From contig NZ_FOBD01000017.1 of the NCBI RefSeq assembly GCF_900109515.1, forward strand, positions 92,141-156,140: a stretch of DNA of 64,000 nt, given 5' to 3'. The translations under genes and the position numbers were made by a program. Positions 26,913 through 35,130 of the stretch are shown piece after piece; positions within the stretch are counted from its first letter, which is position 1, and each line of letters opens with the position of its first letter. The notes beneath the pieces are model-generated. The model was given only the letters and a program-made list of their open reading frames with translations, was not told the DNA's origin and did no database searches. This DNA is from Paenibacillus sp. OK003 (lineage in GTDB: Bacteria; Bacillota; Bacilli; Paenibacillales; Paenibacillaceae).

Positions 26913-27911
26913 TTAGAACTTTTTCTTAACGACTTGATCCAAATTATTCAACATAATGCCAGTCCCCTTCACGACACAATGCATCGGATCCTCTGCAACC
27001 CATACCGGTACATGCAATTCATTGGACAACAGTTCGTCCAGTCCGTTCAGCAAAGCGCCTCCACCTGTCAACACGACACCTCGGTCAATAATGTCTGCCG
27101 CTAATTCTGGTGGCGTCCGCTCCAATACCGACTTGGCTGCCACGATGATGGATTGCACGGAATCCCATAGCGCCTCCTGCACTTCATTTCCCGACACCGT
27201 TACGGTAACAGGCAAACCGGATACCATATCCCGACCGCGAATGTCCATCTCCGTTTGACGACCACCCGGATGTACGGAACCAATCGCAATCTTGAGATCT
27301 TCGGCTGTACGTTCACCGATCATGAGTTTGTATTTGGCTTTGATAAACTTGGTAATCGCTTCGTCGAACTTGTCCCCTGCGACTTTAATAGAAGAGGCGG
27401 TGACTACGTCGCCCATAGACAGGACTGCAACGTCAGTCGTTCCGCCGCCGATATCCACGACCATATTGCCGCTCGGCTGAAAAATATCCATCCCCGCACC
27501 GATCGCTGCCGCTTTCGGCTCTTCTTCCAGAAATACTTCTTTGGCACCGCTGCGCTCAGCAGCTTCACGGATAGCCTTCTGCTCCACGGAAGTAATGTTG
27601 GTTGGTGCACAGATCAGAATGCGCGGGTGGCTGTACCAGCTTCTTGCTCCCACACGATTAATGAAATGTCTAAGCATTGCTTCCGTAATCTCGAAGTCCG
27701 CAATAACACCGTCACGCAGCGGTCTAATGGCAACAATGTTACCTGGAGTACGCCCCACCATACGACGCGCTTCTTCCCCAACAGCAAGGACCCGCTTCGT
27801 ATCGCTTTCAATGGTCACGACGGAAGGTTCATCGAGGACAACCCCACTTCCTTTCACGTGAATAAGCACGTTCGCCGTGCCAAGATCAATACCGATATCC
27901 TTGCTAAACAT
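26913..27911 (-). CDS. mbl: MreB-like cell-shape protein Mbl
   Basis: This actin-like cytoskeletal ATPase of 332 residues assembles into membrane-associated filaments that steer lateral wall synthesis. Visible motifs are the first phosphate loop DIGIDLGTANVLIHVKG, the second, MVVDIGGGTTDVAVLS, and the adenosine motif GVVLTGGGALLNGLDEL. I call Mbl rather than MreB or MreBH because it lies next to spoIIID and flhO-flhP, as in B. subtilis; MreB normally sits with mreC-mreD. It starts at an ATG after GGGGGC. Confidence 0.93.
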   Translation of the reverse strand: MFSKDIGIDLGTANVLIHVKGSGVVLDEPSVVTIESDTKRVLAVGEEARRMVGRTPGNIVAIRPLRDGVIADFEITEAMLRHFINRVGARSWYSHPRILICAPTNITSVEQKAIREAAERSGAKEVFLEEEPKAAAIGAGMDIFQPSGNMVVDIGGGTTDVAVLSMGDVVTASSIKVAGDKFDEAITKFIKAKYKLMIGERTAEDLKIAIGSVHPGGRQTEMDIRGRDMVSGLPVTVTVSGNEVQEALWDSVQSIIVAAKSVLERTPPELAADIIDRGVVLTGGGALLNGLDELLSNELHVPVWVAEDPMHCVVKGTGIMLNNLDQVVKKKF

Positions 27912-28130
27912 AAAAGAGCCCCCAAAGTGATATTATTTGGTCAGCGTATCCTGTGAAAAAGAGTCCCTTATCACGTCACCGCTTGTTCGACAAAGTGCAA
28001 CATATATATGTAAAAATCGGGCTGATAAGATGTCATAATTCGATCCTGTACCAGCTTTTAACATATCATACTTCAGGGGAGGGATTCAATGCATGTGTGA
28101 GCTTTTTGGCCTACGTCTTTCCGCAGGTCC

Positions 28131-28418
28131 CTAAGTTTTAGCGGAAGCCAGCACCTCGCGTTTTTTACCGCTTGTTTTTTTGTATTTAATTTTGGTCGCT
28201 TCACCGCCCCGCAAATGACGGATGGACTTGTGATACTCCAGAATGTGTTTCACCTGGTCAGCAAGATCAGGGTTAATTTCCGGCAGACGCTCCGTCAGAT
28301 CCTTATGCACAGTACTCTTTGACACGCCGAATTCCTTGGCTATGGTACGGACCGTATTCCTCGTCTCAACAATGCAGCGACCAATTTTGATGGTCCGTTC
28401 CTTGATGTAATCGTGCAC
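28131..28418 (-). CDS. spoIIID: Sporulation transcription factor SpoIIID
   Basis: SpoIIID is a mother-cell DNA-binding protein that adjusts the sigma-E regulon and promotes sigma-K gene expression. The 95-residue product has the family start (HDYIKERTIKIGRCIVETRN), a helix-turn-helix (VRTIAKEFGVSKSTVHKDLT) and a basic C-terminus (RHLRGGEATKIKYKKTSGKK). The start is a GTG directly after the GGGAGGCGGGAGC region. It lies just upstream of mbl, as in B. subtilis. About 220 bases without a gene separate the two. Confidence 0.96.
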   Translation of the reverse strand: MHDYIKERTIKIGRCIVETRNTVRTIAKEFGVSKSTVHKDLTERLPEINPDLADQVKHILEYHKSIRHLRGGEATKIKYKKTSGKKREVLASAKT

Positions 28419-28541
28419 GCTCCCGCCTCCCTACTGTGTGGATAGTTTGGTACATTATATGAGGAGCATGCCTATATATTCGCGGTTTAAAGGTGTGACA
28501 AGCTTCGAAGGTCCCATTATTTTCTGAAAAGCACAAAAAGA

Positions 28542-28562
28542 GCAGAGGAGAATTCCCTCTGC
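28542..28562 (-). terminator. Terminator after spoIIQ
   Basis: GCAGAGG and CCTCTGC pair around a short loop, with TCTTTTT following on the minus strand; 28 bases past the spoIIQ stop. Confidence 0.8.
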
Positions 28563-28590
28563 CCGTCATGTTGCTGCGGTAAAAATCATT

Positions 28591-29331
28591 TTATTTTTCC
28601 GGAAGATATCCTTGCGGGTTAACCGGTTGTCCGTCTTCGTAAACTTCAAAGTGAAGGTGGTTGCCCAGCGTTTTTTCCAGTTCATTAACGCCAGCCGATG
28701 CAATTGCATCTCCTTGCTTCACTTCATCATCCTGTTTCACTTTGACGTCAGCCAGGCTTTGGTATACGGTTTTGAGGTTATCACTGTGTGTGATTTCCAC
28801 AACTTGACCTGTCAGCGGGTTTTGTTCAACCCGGGTAACTTTTCCGCCGAGTGCTGCTTTGACTTCAAACGTTTTGTTATCCCCACGTGCCAGATCTACA
28901 CCCGTGTTCGGAATAAATGTGTCATTGTACTGCACCATCGCTGCTTCATGTTCCTCACTTGAAGCTTCGTTGTCATAGAAAGGTTTGACTACCGAAATTT
29001 CGGACGGAACCGCTACTGGCCACACAAAATTCTCCGACTTTGCAACAACTTCCACACTTTCCTGTTCTCCGTTAACCGCTGTTCCTTCTGTACCCGCCGA
29101 TGCGCCTGTTTCTACTACCCCACTTGCAGGGTCCGAGTTCAGCGTTTTGTCGCCTGTGCCCTGATAGACCCACACTAAGGTTAGTATAATGCCTGCTGCT
29201 GCGATGTAGGCTGCCGGGAAGACCCAACGTTTGGACATTGCTCTTTTCCATGAAGAGGGCTGGCTAGCCGGTACTCCTTGAGTTGTTTTAGGAGTTTCTT
29301 CTTGGACTGTTTTTTTGTTTTGTTCATTCAT
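28591..29331 (-). CDS. spoIIQ: Stage II sporulation protein Q (LytM/M23 domain)
   Basis: SpoIIQ is made in the forespore and, with SpoIIIAH, bridges the two membranes during engulfment. The frame opens at 29367, but the start before NEQNKKTV has GAGGTGA just upstream (246 residues). One membrane helix (WVFPAAYIAAAGIILTLVWV) is followed by a linker and a LytM domain (about residues 125-240). The HLHFEV motif is intact, but the usual first zinc-binding His position reads NTGVDLARG, so the metal site looks degenerate. Position next to spoIIID and the sigma-F-type promoter upstream support the call. Confidence 0.92.
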   Translation of the reverse strand: MNEQNKKTVQEETPKTTQGVPASQPSSWKRAMSKRWVFPAAYIAAAGIILTLVWVYQGTGDKTLNSDPASGVVETGASAGTEGTAVNGEQESVEVVAKSENFVWPVAVPSEISVVKPFYDNEASSEEHEAAMVQYNDTFIPNTGVDLARGDNKTFEVKAALGGKVTRVEQNPLTGQVVEITHSDNLKTVYQSLADVKVKQDDEVKQGDAIASAGVNELEKTLGNHLHFEVYEDGQPVNPQGYLPEK

Positions 29332-29350
29332 CTTGATCACCTCAGTAACA

Positions 29351-29378
29351 AGTGTTACCGGGTGCAACTCTTTTATAC
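29351..29378 (-). promoter_or_regulatory. Candidate sigma-F promoter of spoIIQ
   Basis: On the minus strand GTATA (29374-29378) and GGTAACACT (29351-29359) are 14 bases apart and match the sigma-F consensus GYATA and GGNNANNNT. It ends 20 bases before the ATG. B. subtilis spoIIQ is known to depend on sigma-F. Confidence 0.6.
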
Positions 29379-29440
29379 ACGCGCGACTCTAATTATTTTC
29401 ACAGAACTTTCAAAGAGTGCTATATAAGGCGAAAAAGGGG

Positions 29441-29590
29441 GCTACACTGGACCACTCCGCGCGCAGAAAAATCTTTCGGCCGCTGTTACTCCCAGATTTC
29501 TTTCTATCACCTTCTTCAAAGGTGAAATCCGGGAGTAAAGGCGGACGCTCCGCTCCTACAGCTTTTTTCTGCTCTCTCCGTTCCGGTGTA
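29441..29590 (+). repeat. Dispersed nested-hairpin repeat, copy 3
   Basis: CGCTGTTACTCCCAGATTTC pairs with GAAATCCGGGAGTAA. Outer arms GCAGAAAA and TTTTCTGC pair, and an inner ACCTT/AAGGT stem caps it. It is closely similar to copy 1 (read on the minus strand) over nearly its whole length, including CACTCCG and CTCTCCGTTC. Confidence 0.75.
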
Positions 29591-30120
29591 ACTATTAATT
29601 GCAACTGATATAGCCAAGTTTTGAAAGCTCAGGAAGGGGTTGCTGGTAGAGAAGCCTGGATTGCTGTAATAGCCAATCCTTCTAAGAAGTGAGTTCATTA
29701 GCTGAAAGCAACATGATATAGGCTGTGATTCGTTAATACCGATTTAAGGAGCCATAGGTTCGTTAAAGTGAGATGAGAGATTAGCGAGGCCGCGGCACTA
29801 ATGACTGTTCCATCTAACATCATGCTTAGTTAATGAAATATTTCTAACGAACTCAGGTGGCCTTATTGATGGAAAAGTCGCAACCTGGAGATTCTAGCGA
29901 ACCTTAGGCACGCTAATTACTCTTTTTGGCGCTTTATCGGCTCCATTTCGTGATATGTCATGATATAGCGCTTCTGAGATTCGTTAGCTTCTCAAACGTA
30001 CACCGAGAGTAGGAAAACTGCACAGTTCCACTTCACTGTTAAACTGTTGTTAATCTGTTCGTCGTTTTACATCTGTTAATAATCTATTGCTCTATCCTTA
30101 TCCAACCGTATTCATCTTTC
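29591..30120. other. Intergenic region with repeated TTCGTTA words
   Basis: There is no gene I can support in this stretch. The word TTCG[TC]TA, on either strand, recurs near 29729, 29758, 29845, 29896 and 29979 with otherwise divergent surroundings. It may be decayed interspersed repeat sequence or a cluster of binding sites. Confidence 0.4.
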
Positions 30121-31467
30121 CTACTTTGAGGCCAGCATCTTGGATGCCTGTCCGAAGGAGATGCCTGTGTAGTAGTGTTTGAGAATCTGGGTCGCGGTGT
30201 GACCCTCTTGTGCCATGCCGTTGGCCCCCCACTGGCTCATGCCGACTCCATGACCGTATCCATACGTTGTAATCTGAACCTCGTCTCCATCGGTCTTCCA
30301 GCTGAACTGGCTGGATCGGAGCCCAAGCAGCTTTCGAACCTCCGGCCCACTAAACGTTTTACCTGCAATCTGCATCTCCTTGATCCGATGGCCTTCCGTT
30401 GTAGACAATACTTCCATCCAGCCACCGCTCTGCTGCGCGCTCACAGGGATGGTATTTGCACCCAGATTCAACTTTTGGAGAATCTCGCTGCGCTTCATCG
30501 TGATGGTTTCCTCAAAGCCTGGAGCCAGGTTTTTATCCCACGGACTCGCTACACTTTGCAAATAAGGTACAGGGTTGCCCCATACATCCTCAGCATTTTC
30601 TGTATACCCATTACTTGTAGAGAAAAAGGATGCGGTAATCGCCTTGCCTTGATATGTCATGACGGAATCCTTGCTTTCCCGGACAGCCTGCTGCAGCTTC
30701 TCCCATTCCTTCGCTTTCCCCAGACGTGTCCAGTCCGCTTTTACTTGTTCTGGTGGTATAAACACCTGATGACTCACAGTATCCGTTACATCAGCTTCTC
30801 CTGAGGGTACACCGCTTGTATCGTTGGCTGCCAGCCTTCTCACGATAAATGTCCTTGCAGCAATAGCCTGTGCCTTTAATGCCTCCAATCTGAACTCGGC
30901 TGGCATCTCGGCAGCGACGACTCCGGTAACATAATCTTCAAGCGGAAGATTCATCGTTGTACCGGTTGCGGACAGGTACACCCTTACTTGCGGTTCAGGG
31001 TAGGTAACGGGTACAGCTGGAGAAGGTGCTGGAGTCGTTACACTGCCTGTACCTGGTGGGACAGGGATCGGCTTAACCGGATCATCCGTCCGCGGCCAAA
31101 CCAGAATAGCTGGGATCAACAGCGCAAGCGCCAGTACTGCCGATACAGCTGCTGCGGGCTGCCAGCGAGTATTGTTTTTGCCCCATCTGCGGCCTCGGCC
31201 GAACGTACGCATTCGGCGGCGCTTCACACGACGAAACTGTTCTAATTCAATGACAGGCATGTGTATACGTGCCGCAGGCTGTTGAGCTGGCTCCTGTTTG
31301 GAGCCAGGCGGTCTAGGAGCTGTTGTTGCGGTCTCATCTGGAACCGTTCTGATGTTCGTTGAAGCAAGCTTGTCTTTTTCCACACCGAAACCAGCAATCT
31401 CTTCTGGCTCCTTCACTAGTGGACGAGGGACAAGAGGTACCTTAACCTGCACACGGGCTTCTTTCAT
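30121..31467 (-). CDS. spoIID: Stage II sporulation protein D with extended N-terminus
   Basis: SpoIID is a mother-cell lytic transglycosylase that, with SpoIIM and SpoIIP, thins septal peptidoglycan and drives engulfment. The conserved domain (about residues 160-445) shows LPLEDYVTGVVAAEMPAEF, EALKAQAIAARTFIVRR, ASFFSTSNGYTENAEDVW, PYLQSVASPWD and the C-terminal YGHGVGMSQWGANGMAQEG. The product is 448 residues against about 340 in B. subtilis. The extra length is mainly a 110-residue cytoplasmic N-terminal tail, Pro-rich then very basic (RRVKRRRMRTFGRGRRWGK), before the single membrane helix (AAAVSAVLALALLIPAILVW). GGAGGG precedes the ATG. Confidence 0.95.
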   Translation of the reverse strand: MKEARVQVKVPLVPRPLVKEPEEIAGFGVEKDKLASTNIRTVPDETATTAPRPPGSKQEPAQQPAARIHMPVIELEQFRRVKRRRMRTFGRGRRWGKNNTRWQPAAAVSAVLALALLIPAILVWPRTDDPVKPIPVPPGTGSVTTPAPSPAVPVTYPEPQVRVYLSATGTTMNLPLEDYVTGVVAAEMPAEFRLEALKAQAIAARTFIVRRLAANDTSGVPSGEADVTDTVSHQVFIPPEQVKADWTRLGKAKEWEKLQQAVRESKDSVMTYQGKAITASFFSTSNGYTENAEDVWGNPVPYLQSVASPWDKNLAPGFEETITMKRSEILQKLNLGANTIPVSAQQSGGWMEVLSTTEGHRIKEMQIAGKTFSGPEVRKLLGLRSSQFSWKTDGDEVQITTYGYGHGVGMSQWGANGMAQEGHTATQILKHYYTGISFGQASKMLASK

Positions 31468-31809
31468 TTTGATATAACCCTCCGTTGTCCATGGCCGGTC
31501 AAGCGCCGGTCCTTTTGTTCAAATCCATAGTTTAGGGTATGAGCTGGCTGGATCTGATAGAACCTGATTTAAGAGAAACGAAGGCATTCCATATGTGGAG
31601 ATTTCTGACTCATTCCTGCTATGTATTTTTAAAAAACGTTGATCTGTCGCGGAATCCCGTTCCGCAAAGTACCAACCATTCTTCAAAAAGCATGCTCTTT
31701 CATTCCGTTCAGAATTGGTACAGAATATGATGTTATGCTATATAAGTTAGGACCAGCTATTAATAGAATCAGGTACTAGGTACTGATCCATTTGAACGTT
31801 GAACACAAA
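31468..31809. other. Gap between murA terminator and spoIID
   Basis: I see no gene here. Upstream of spoIID I looked for a sigma-E promoter and found only a partial -35-like CATATT, so none is called. Confidence 0.4.
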
Positions 31810-31837
31810 AAAAGCCAAGCCAGATGGCTTAGCTTTT
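31810..31837 (-). terminator. Terminator after murA
   Basis: AAAAGC/GCTTTT and AAGCC/GGCTT arms with one bulged base around AGAT, and a seven-base T run on the minus strand, about 100 bases past the murA stop. Confidence 0.8.
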
Positions 31838-31934
31838 GATCTGAATTTTAATGACAGTACGCAGCTCTCGTGTCCGCAATTTCCAATGATGTGTGATTCA
31901 TACTAGAGAGCAACGCCTATTGTCCAATTCGATG

Positions 31935-33281
31935 TTATGCCCAGGTCGGTTGTACTTTGAAAAGCGGTACTTCTTCCCCGACTTTTTCATTCGATGCTTT
32001 AACTGCATCCAGCTTAGGCTCTTCAACCGAAATACGATAAATATCGGCTCCAAGTCCATTAAGCTTCTCAGCGAGATGTACGTAGCCACGGTCGATGTGA
32101 TGAACACCGCCCACTTCCGTTGTACCTTCAGCAACAAGACCCGCGATAATAAGTGCGGCACCCGCACGCAAATCGGTAGCTGTTACTTTGGCACCCTTCA
32201 GCTTGGCATTGCCCGTGATGATGGACGAACGTCCTTCAACTTTGATCTCCGCATTCATCAATTGGAATTCATCCACATGCATGAAGCGATTTTCAAAAAC
32301 AGTCTCTGTTACAACAGAGGTTCCTTCAGATGCAAGCAAGAGTGCCATCATTTGGGATTGCATATCAGTAGGGAAGCCTGGGTATGGTAATGTTTTCACA
32401 TCCACAGCCTTGAGCGGACGATCCGCAATAACGCGAACGCCATTCTCGTCAGGATGAATGGTTACACCCATCTCTTCCAGCTTCGCAATAACAGAACCCA
32501 AGTGGTCTGAAATCGCACCTTCGATATACACATCACCACCAGAAATTGCAGCAGCAGCCATATAGGTACCTGCTTCAACCCGGTCAGGAATGACGGTATG
32601 CTTCACACCAGACAGTTTCTCCACACCTTCGATGCGGATGACTCCTGTTCCAGCACCTCGTACTTTGGCACCCATTCCATTCAGGAAGTTGGCAAGATCC
32701 ACGATTTCCGGTTCTTTTGCCGCGTTCTCCAGAACAGTTACACCTTCAGCCAATGTTGCAGCCATCATAATATTTTGAGTGGCACCTACGGAAGCCACAT
32801 CTAGATAAATTTTCGCGCCACGCAACCTTCCTTGGCTGCGAGCTTCTATATAGCCTTGGCCCAAGCTGATCTCAGCGCCCATGGCTTCAAAACCTTTCAA
32901 ATGCTGATCAATAGGTCGTGTACCGATGGCACATCCACCAGGAAGCGAAATTCTTGTATGACCCATACGCGTCAACAATGGTCCCATGACCAGAAAAGAC
33001 GCCCGCATTTTACTTACCCATTCATACGGTGCCTCACAGGAAGTAAGTTTCTCCGCATTTACGGTAATCACTTCGTCCCGGTATGTAACACCCGCTCCCA
33101 GCGATTCCAACACCTTGTTAATCGTCATCACATCGTCTAGAGGAGGAGCGTCAATAATAACGCTTTGTCCTTCTTCCCCTAAGAGAGAGGCAGCGATGAT
33201 CGGAAGAACAGAATTTTTAGCGCCGCTAACTTTGACACTTCCGGTCAACCTTTTGCCACCGCGGACGATAAATTTGCTCAT
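31935..33281 (-). CDS. murA: UDP-N-acetylglucosamine 1-carboxyvinyltransferase
   Basis: MurA transfers enolpyruvate from phosphoenolpyruvate to UDP-GlcNAc, the first committed step of peptidoglycan synthesis. The 448-residue product (second of two adjacent ATGs, 7 bases after GGAGGG) has the N-terminal GAKNSVLPIIAASLL, the active-site loop PGGCAIGTRPIDQHLKGFEA with the fosfomycin-sensitive Cys near residue 117, and YPGFPTDMQSQMMALLLA. It lies between the DUF1146 gene and spoIID, matching the B. subtilis spoIID-murA-ywmB-ywzB-atp order, although no ywmB is visible. Confidence 0.97.
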   Translation of the reverse strand: MSKFIVRGGKRLTGSVKVSGAKNSVLPIIAASLLGEEGQSVIIDAPPLDDVMTINKVLESLGAGVTYRDEVITVNAEKLTSCEAPYEWVSKMRASFLVMGPLLTRMGHTRISLPGGCAIGTRPIDQHLKGFEAMGAEISLGQGYIEARSQGRLRGAKIYLDVASVGATQNIMMAATLAEGVTVLENAAKEPEIVDLANFLNGMGAKVRGAGTGVIRIEGVEKLSGVKHTVIPDRVEAGTYMAAAAISGGDVYIEGAISDHLGSVIAKLEEMGVTIHPDENGVRVIADRPLKAVDVKTLPYPGFPTDMQSQMMALLLASEGTSVVTETVFENRFMHVDEFQLMNAEIKVEGRSSIITGNAKLKGAKVTATDLRAGAALIIAGLVAEGTTEVGGVHHIDRGYVHLAEKLNGLGADIYRISVEEPKLDAVKASNEKVGEEVPLFKVQPTWA

Positions 33282-33801
33282 CATGGTTCCCTCCGCGCTT
33301 TTATTCCCTTTTCTTCATTCCGGAATACGTGAGCCCTTCTGTAATAGAAAAGACTGTTGCTGTGTGTGGAATTTCGACATAACCTGGCAAATAATGCCCT
33401 TGATGTCTATTCAGAAAAGAATTGGTTTATAATCCATATCGATGATACCACGTGCGTTGCATGATGCCCTCCGACTTGTAAATGTAACGCCTTACAGGCC
33501 AGCAAACATCTGAACAGACAGATTGGGATGATTATTAGCCGGATTCAACCGGATATCCCGTTTATAACCACAAAATAAGTGAACAATTGTGAATTCCCTA
33601 ACTTCCATCATAACATTGTTGAATTGTACGATACAAGCATTTTTACATAAAACATCTCAAATTCATCCATTTTGACGTCACACTTTTTTCTTAATTCCTT
33701 TGCCGACAACTCATACTCTAATTGTTAACACAATTAATCGATGTTATTCGACATTGTACTGCTTGAAGAACCTAACAGATGATTAACCAACCATCTCAAC
33801 A
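33282..33801. other. AT-rich gap between DUF1146 gene and murA
   Basis: I find no convincing gene, repeat or terminator in these 520 bases. In B. subtilis a ywmB gene occupies the equivalent position; no intact homologue is seen here in any frame. Confidence 0.5.
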
Positions 33802-34059
33802 TTAAAACAAATGGCGCAACATTTGTGTCCATGACAAATAGTCAATGACAAAGCCTGAAACAGCATGCCCAAGTATAATGGCCAACAGTAAATGTAACAG
33901 TCTTCCTTGTGCTCCTCGTGGCTGCCTGATGATTAAATCCAGCTTGAGATTCTGCAAAGCCCACCACGACAACGCTATACATAAAAGAGAGACGATAATC
34001 GAAACTAAGCCATTCGTACTTAATGTCTGGTTCAACTGATTCGTCAGGTCAGTATCCAT
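33802..34059 (-). CDS. DUF1146 / YwzB-like small membrane protein
   Basis: The frame opens at 34116, but GGAGGT lies 9 bases before the ATG at 34059, giving 85 residues. It has a first membrane helix (GLVSIIVSLLCIALSWWAL), a short charged loop with LKLDLIIRQPRGAQGRLL and a second helix (LHLLLAIILGHAVSGFVIDY). The segment and the location between atpC and murA match the DUF1146 family, called YwzB in B. subtilis. The function is unknown. A promoter about 220 bases upstream drives it. Confidence 0.85.
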   Translation of the reverse strand: MDTDLTNQLNQTLSTNGLVSIIVSLLCIALSWWALQNLKLDLIIRQPRGAQGRLLHLLLAIILGHAVSGFVIDYLSWTQMLRHLF

Positions 34060-34288
34060 ATATTCATTACCTCCACATTTGTTGCAGCGATCAGCATAAT
34101 TATGCCTGGCATCCATAACTTGTTAGAACAATGGAATGACTTGAACACAACGTACTGAGCCTACTGTCAGACTTACTTACTCCTGCTATGCAGGAAATCT
34201 GGATGCCCAATCACGGAGCAGCAACAATCTGGCTGTGAATGACTATGGAATTCATCAACGCAGCTTCCTGCATCTGCTGACTCTATGG

Positions 34289-34318
34289 AATATAGGCTCT
34301 TTCATCATACATTGTCAA
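34289..34318 (-). promoter_or_regulatory. Promoter upstream of the DUF1146 gene
   Basis: On the minus strand a perfect TTGACA (34313-34318) is followed by CTATAT (17-base spacer) or TATATT (18-base spacer). The remaining sequence between 34060 and 34625 shows no gene. Confidence 0.6.
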
Positions 34319-34628
34319 TTACATTGATTTCCACTTAGATAATATTTTAAATTCAAAATGCCGGGATTTTGTGACTAAAACGACATAAAAGAGCGTTATT
34401 TCGATATCGATCCTGTCATTTCCTCGGAAATAATTTGGATTTCCGTCGTTAAAAATGGTTCCAACCGTGATCATTATCGCCACGACTTTAGTCCTACATT
34501 CTATTCACCTGCCCACAAACGGTGAATACATTTAACTTTATTTGCCGTAAAATCAACTACTTCAACCGAAGTAAATGTCCATATATTGGACTGTAACTGG
34601 AAAAGATAACGCTCCGAAAACTCAAAAA

Positions 34629-34654
34629 AGCCCGGCAGACTAAGCCGCCAGGCT
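34629..34654 (-). terminator. Terminator of the atp operon
   Basis: AGCCTGGCGG pairs with CTGCCGGGCT (two G-U pairs) around a six-base loop and is followed by TTTTT on the minus strand, 13 bases past the atpC stop. Confidence 0.9.
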
Positions 34655-34666
34655 CCAATGAACAGT

Positions 34667-35071
34667 TTATTTGCCGTATACGTTGATCCGGTTAACCGCT
34701 TTTTGCAGAGCAATCTCTGCCCGGCGGTGATCAAAATGGTCCTGATTGCTTTGGCTGCTGAGACGGCGTTCTGCCCGCTCTTTCGCCGCACGCGCACGGT
34801 CCACATCGATACTTTCCGGGAATTCGGCACTTTCTGCGAGGACAACAACCTTATCTTTACGGACTTCGATAAACCCGCCGCCAATAGCGACCTGCTTGTT
34901 CTGTTTTCCGTTTTTGATAATGATCGGTGCGATCTGCAATGGTGTAACCATAGGGATGTGACCTGGCATAATACCCAGTTCCCCTTCAACACCACGAACG
35001 ATGATACTATCTACTTGCTCTGTAAATACCAAACGCTCGGGCGTTACAATTTCCAACAAAAAGGTGCTCAA
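34667..35071 (-). CDS. atpC: ATP synthase epsilon subunit
   Basis: Epsilon joins the central stalk of F1 and can inhibit ATP hydrolysis. The frame begins with ATG at 35077, but the GGAGGG site directly abuts that ATG. The TTG two codons later (35071) has a proper 6-base spacing and gives 134 residues, the usual length. It shows the beta-sandwich (LLEIVTPERLVFTEQVDSI, GELGIMPGHIPMVTPLQIAP, QVAIGGGFIEVRKDKVVVLA) and a C-terminal helical hairpin rich in Arg, Glu and Ala. It is the last gene of the operon, followed by its terminator. Confidence 0.95.
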   Translation of the reverse strand: MSTFLLEIVTPERLVFTEQVDSIIVRGVEGELGIMPGHIPMVTPLQIAPIIIKNGKQNKQVAIGGGFIEVRKDKVVVLAESAEFPESIDVDRARAAKERAERRLSSQSNQDHFDHRRAEIALQKAVNRINVYGK

Positions 35072-35130
35072 TTCCATCCCTCCTGAAACTATCCGATAGC
35101 TCGCTTCATAAGGACAATCTTGGATTCAGA

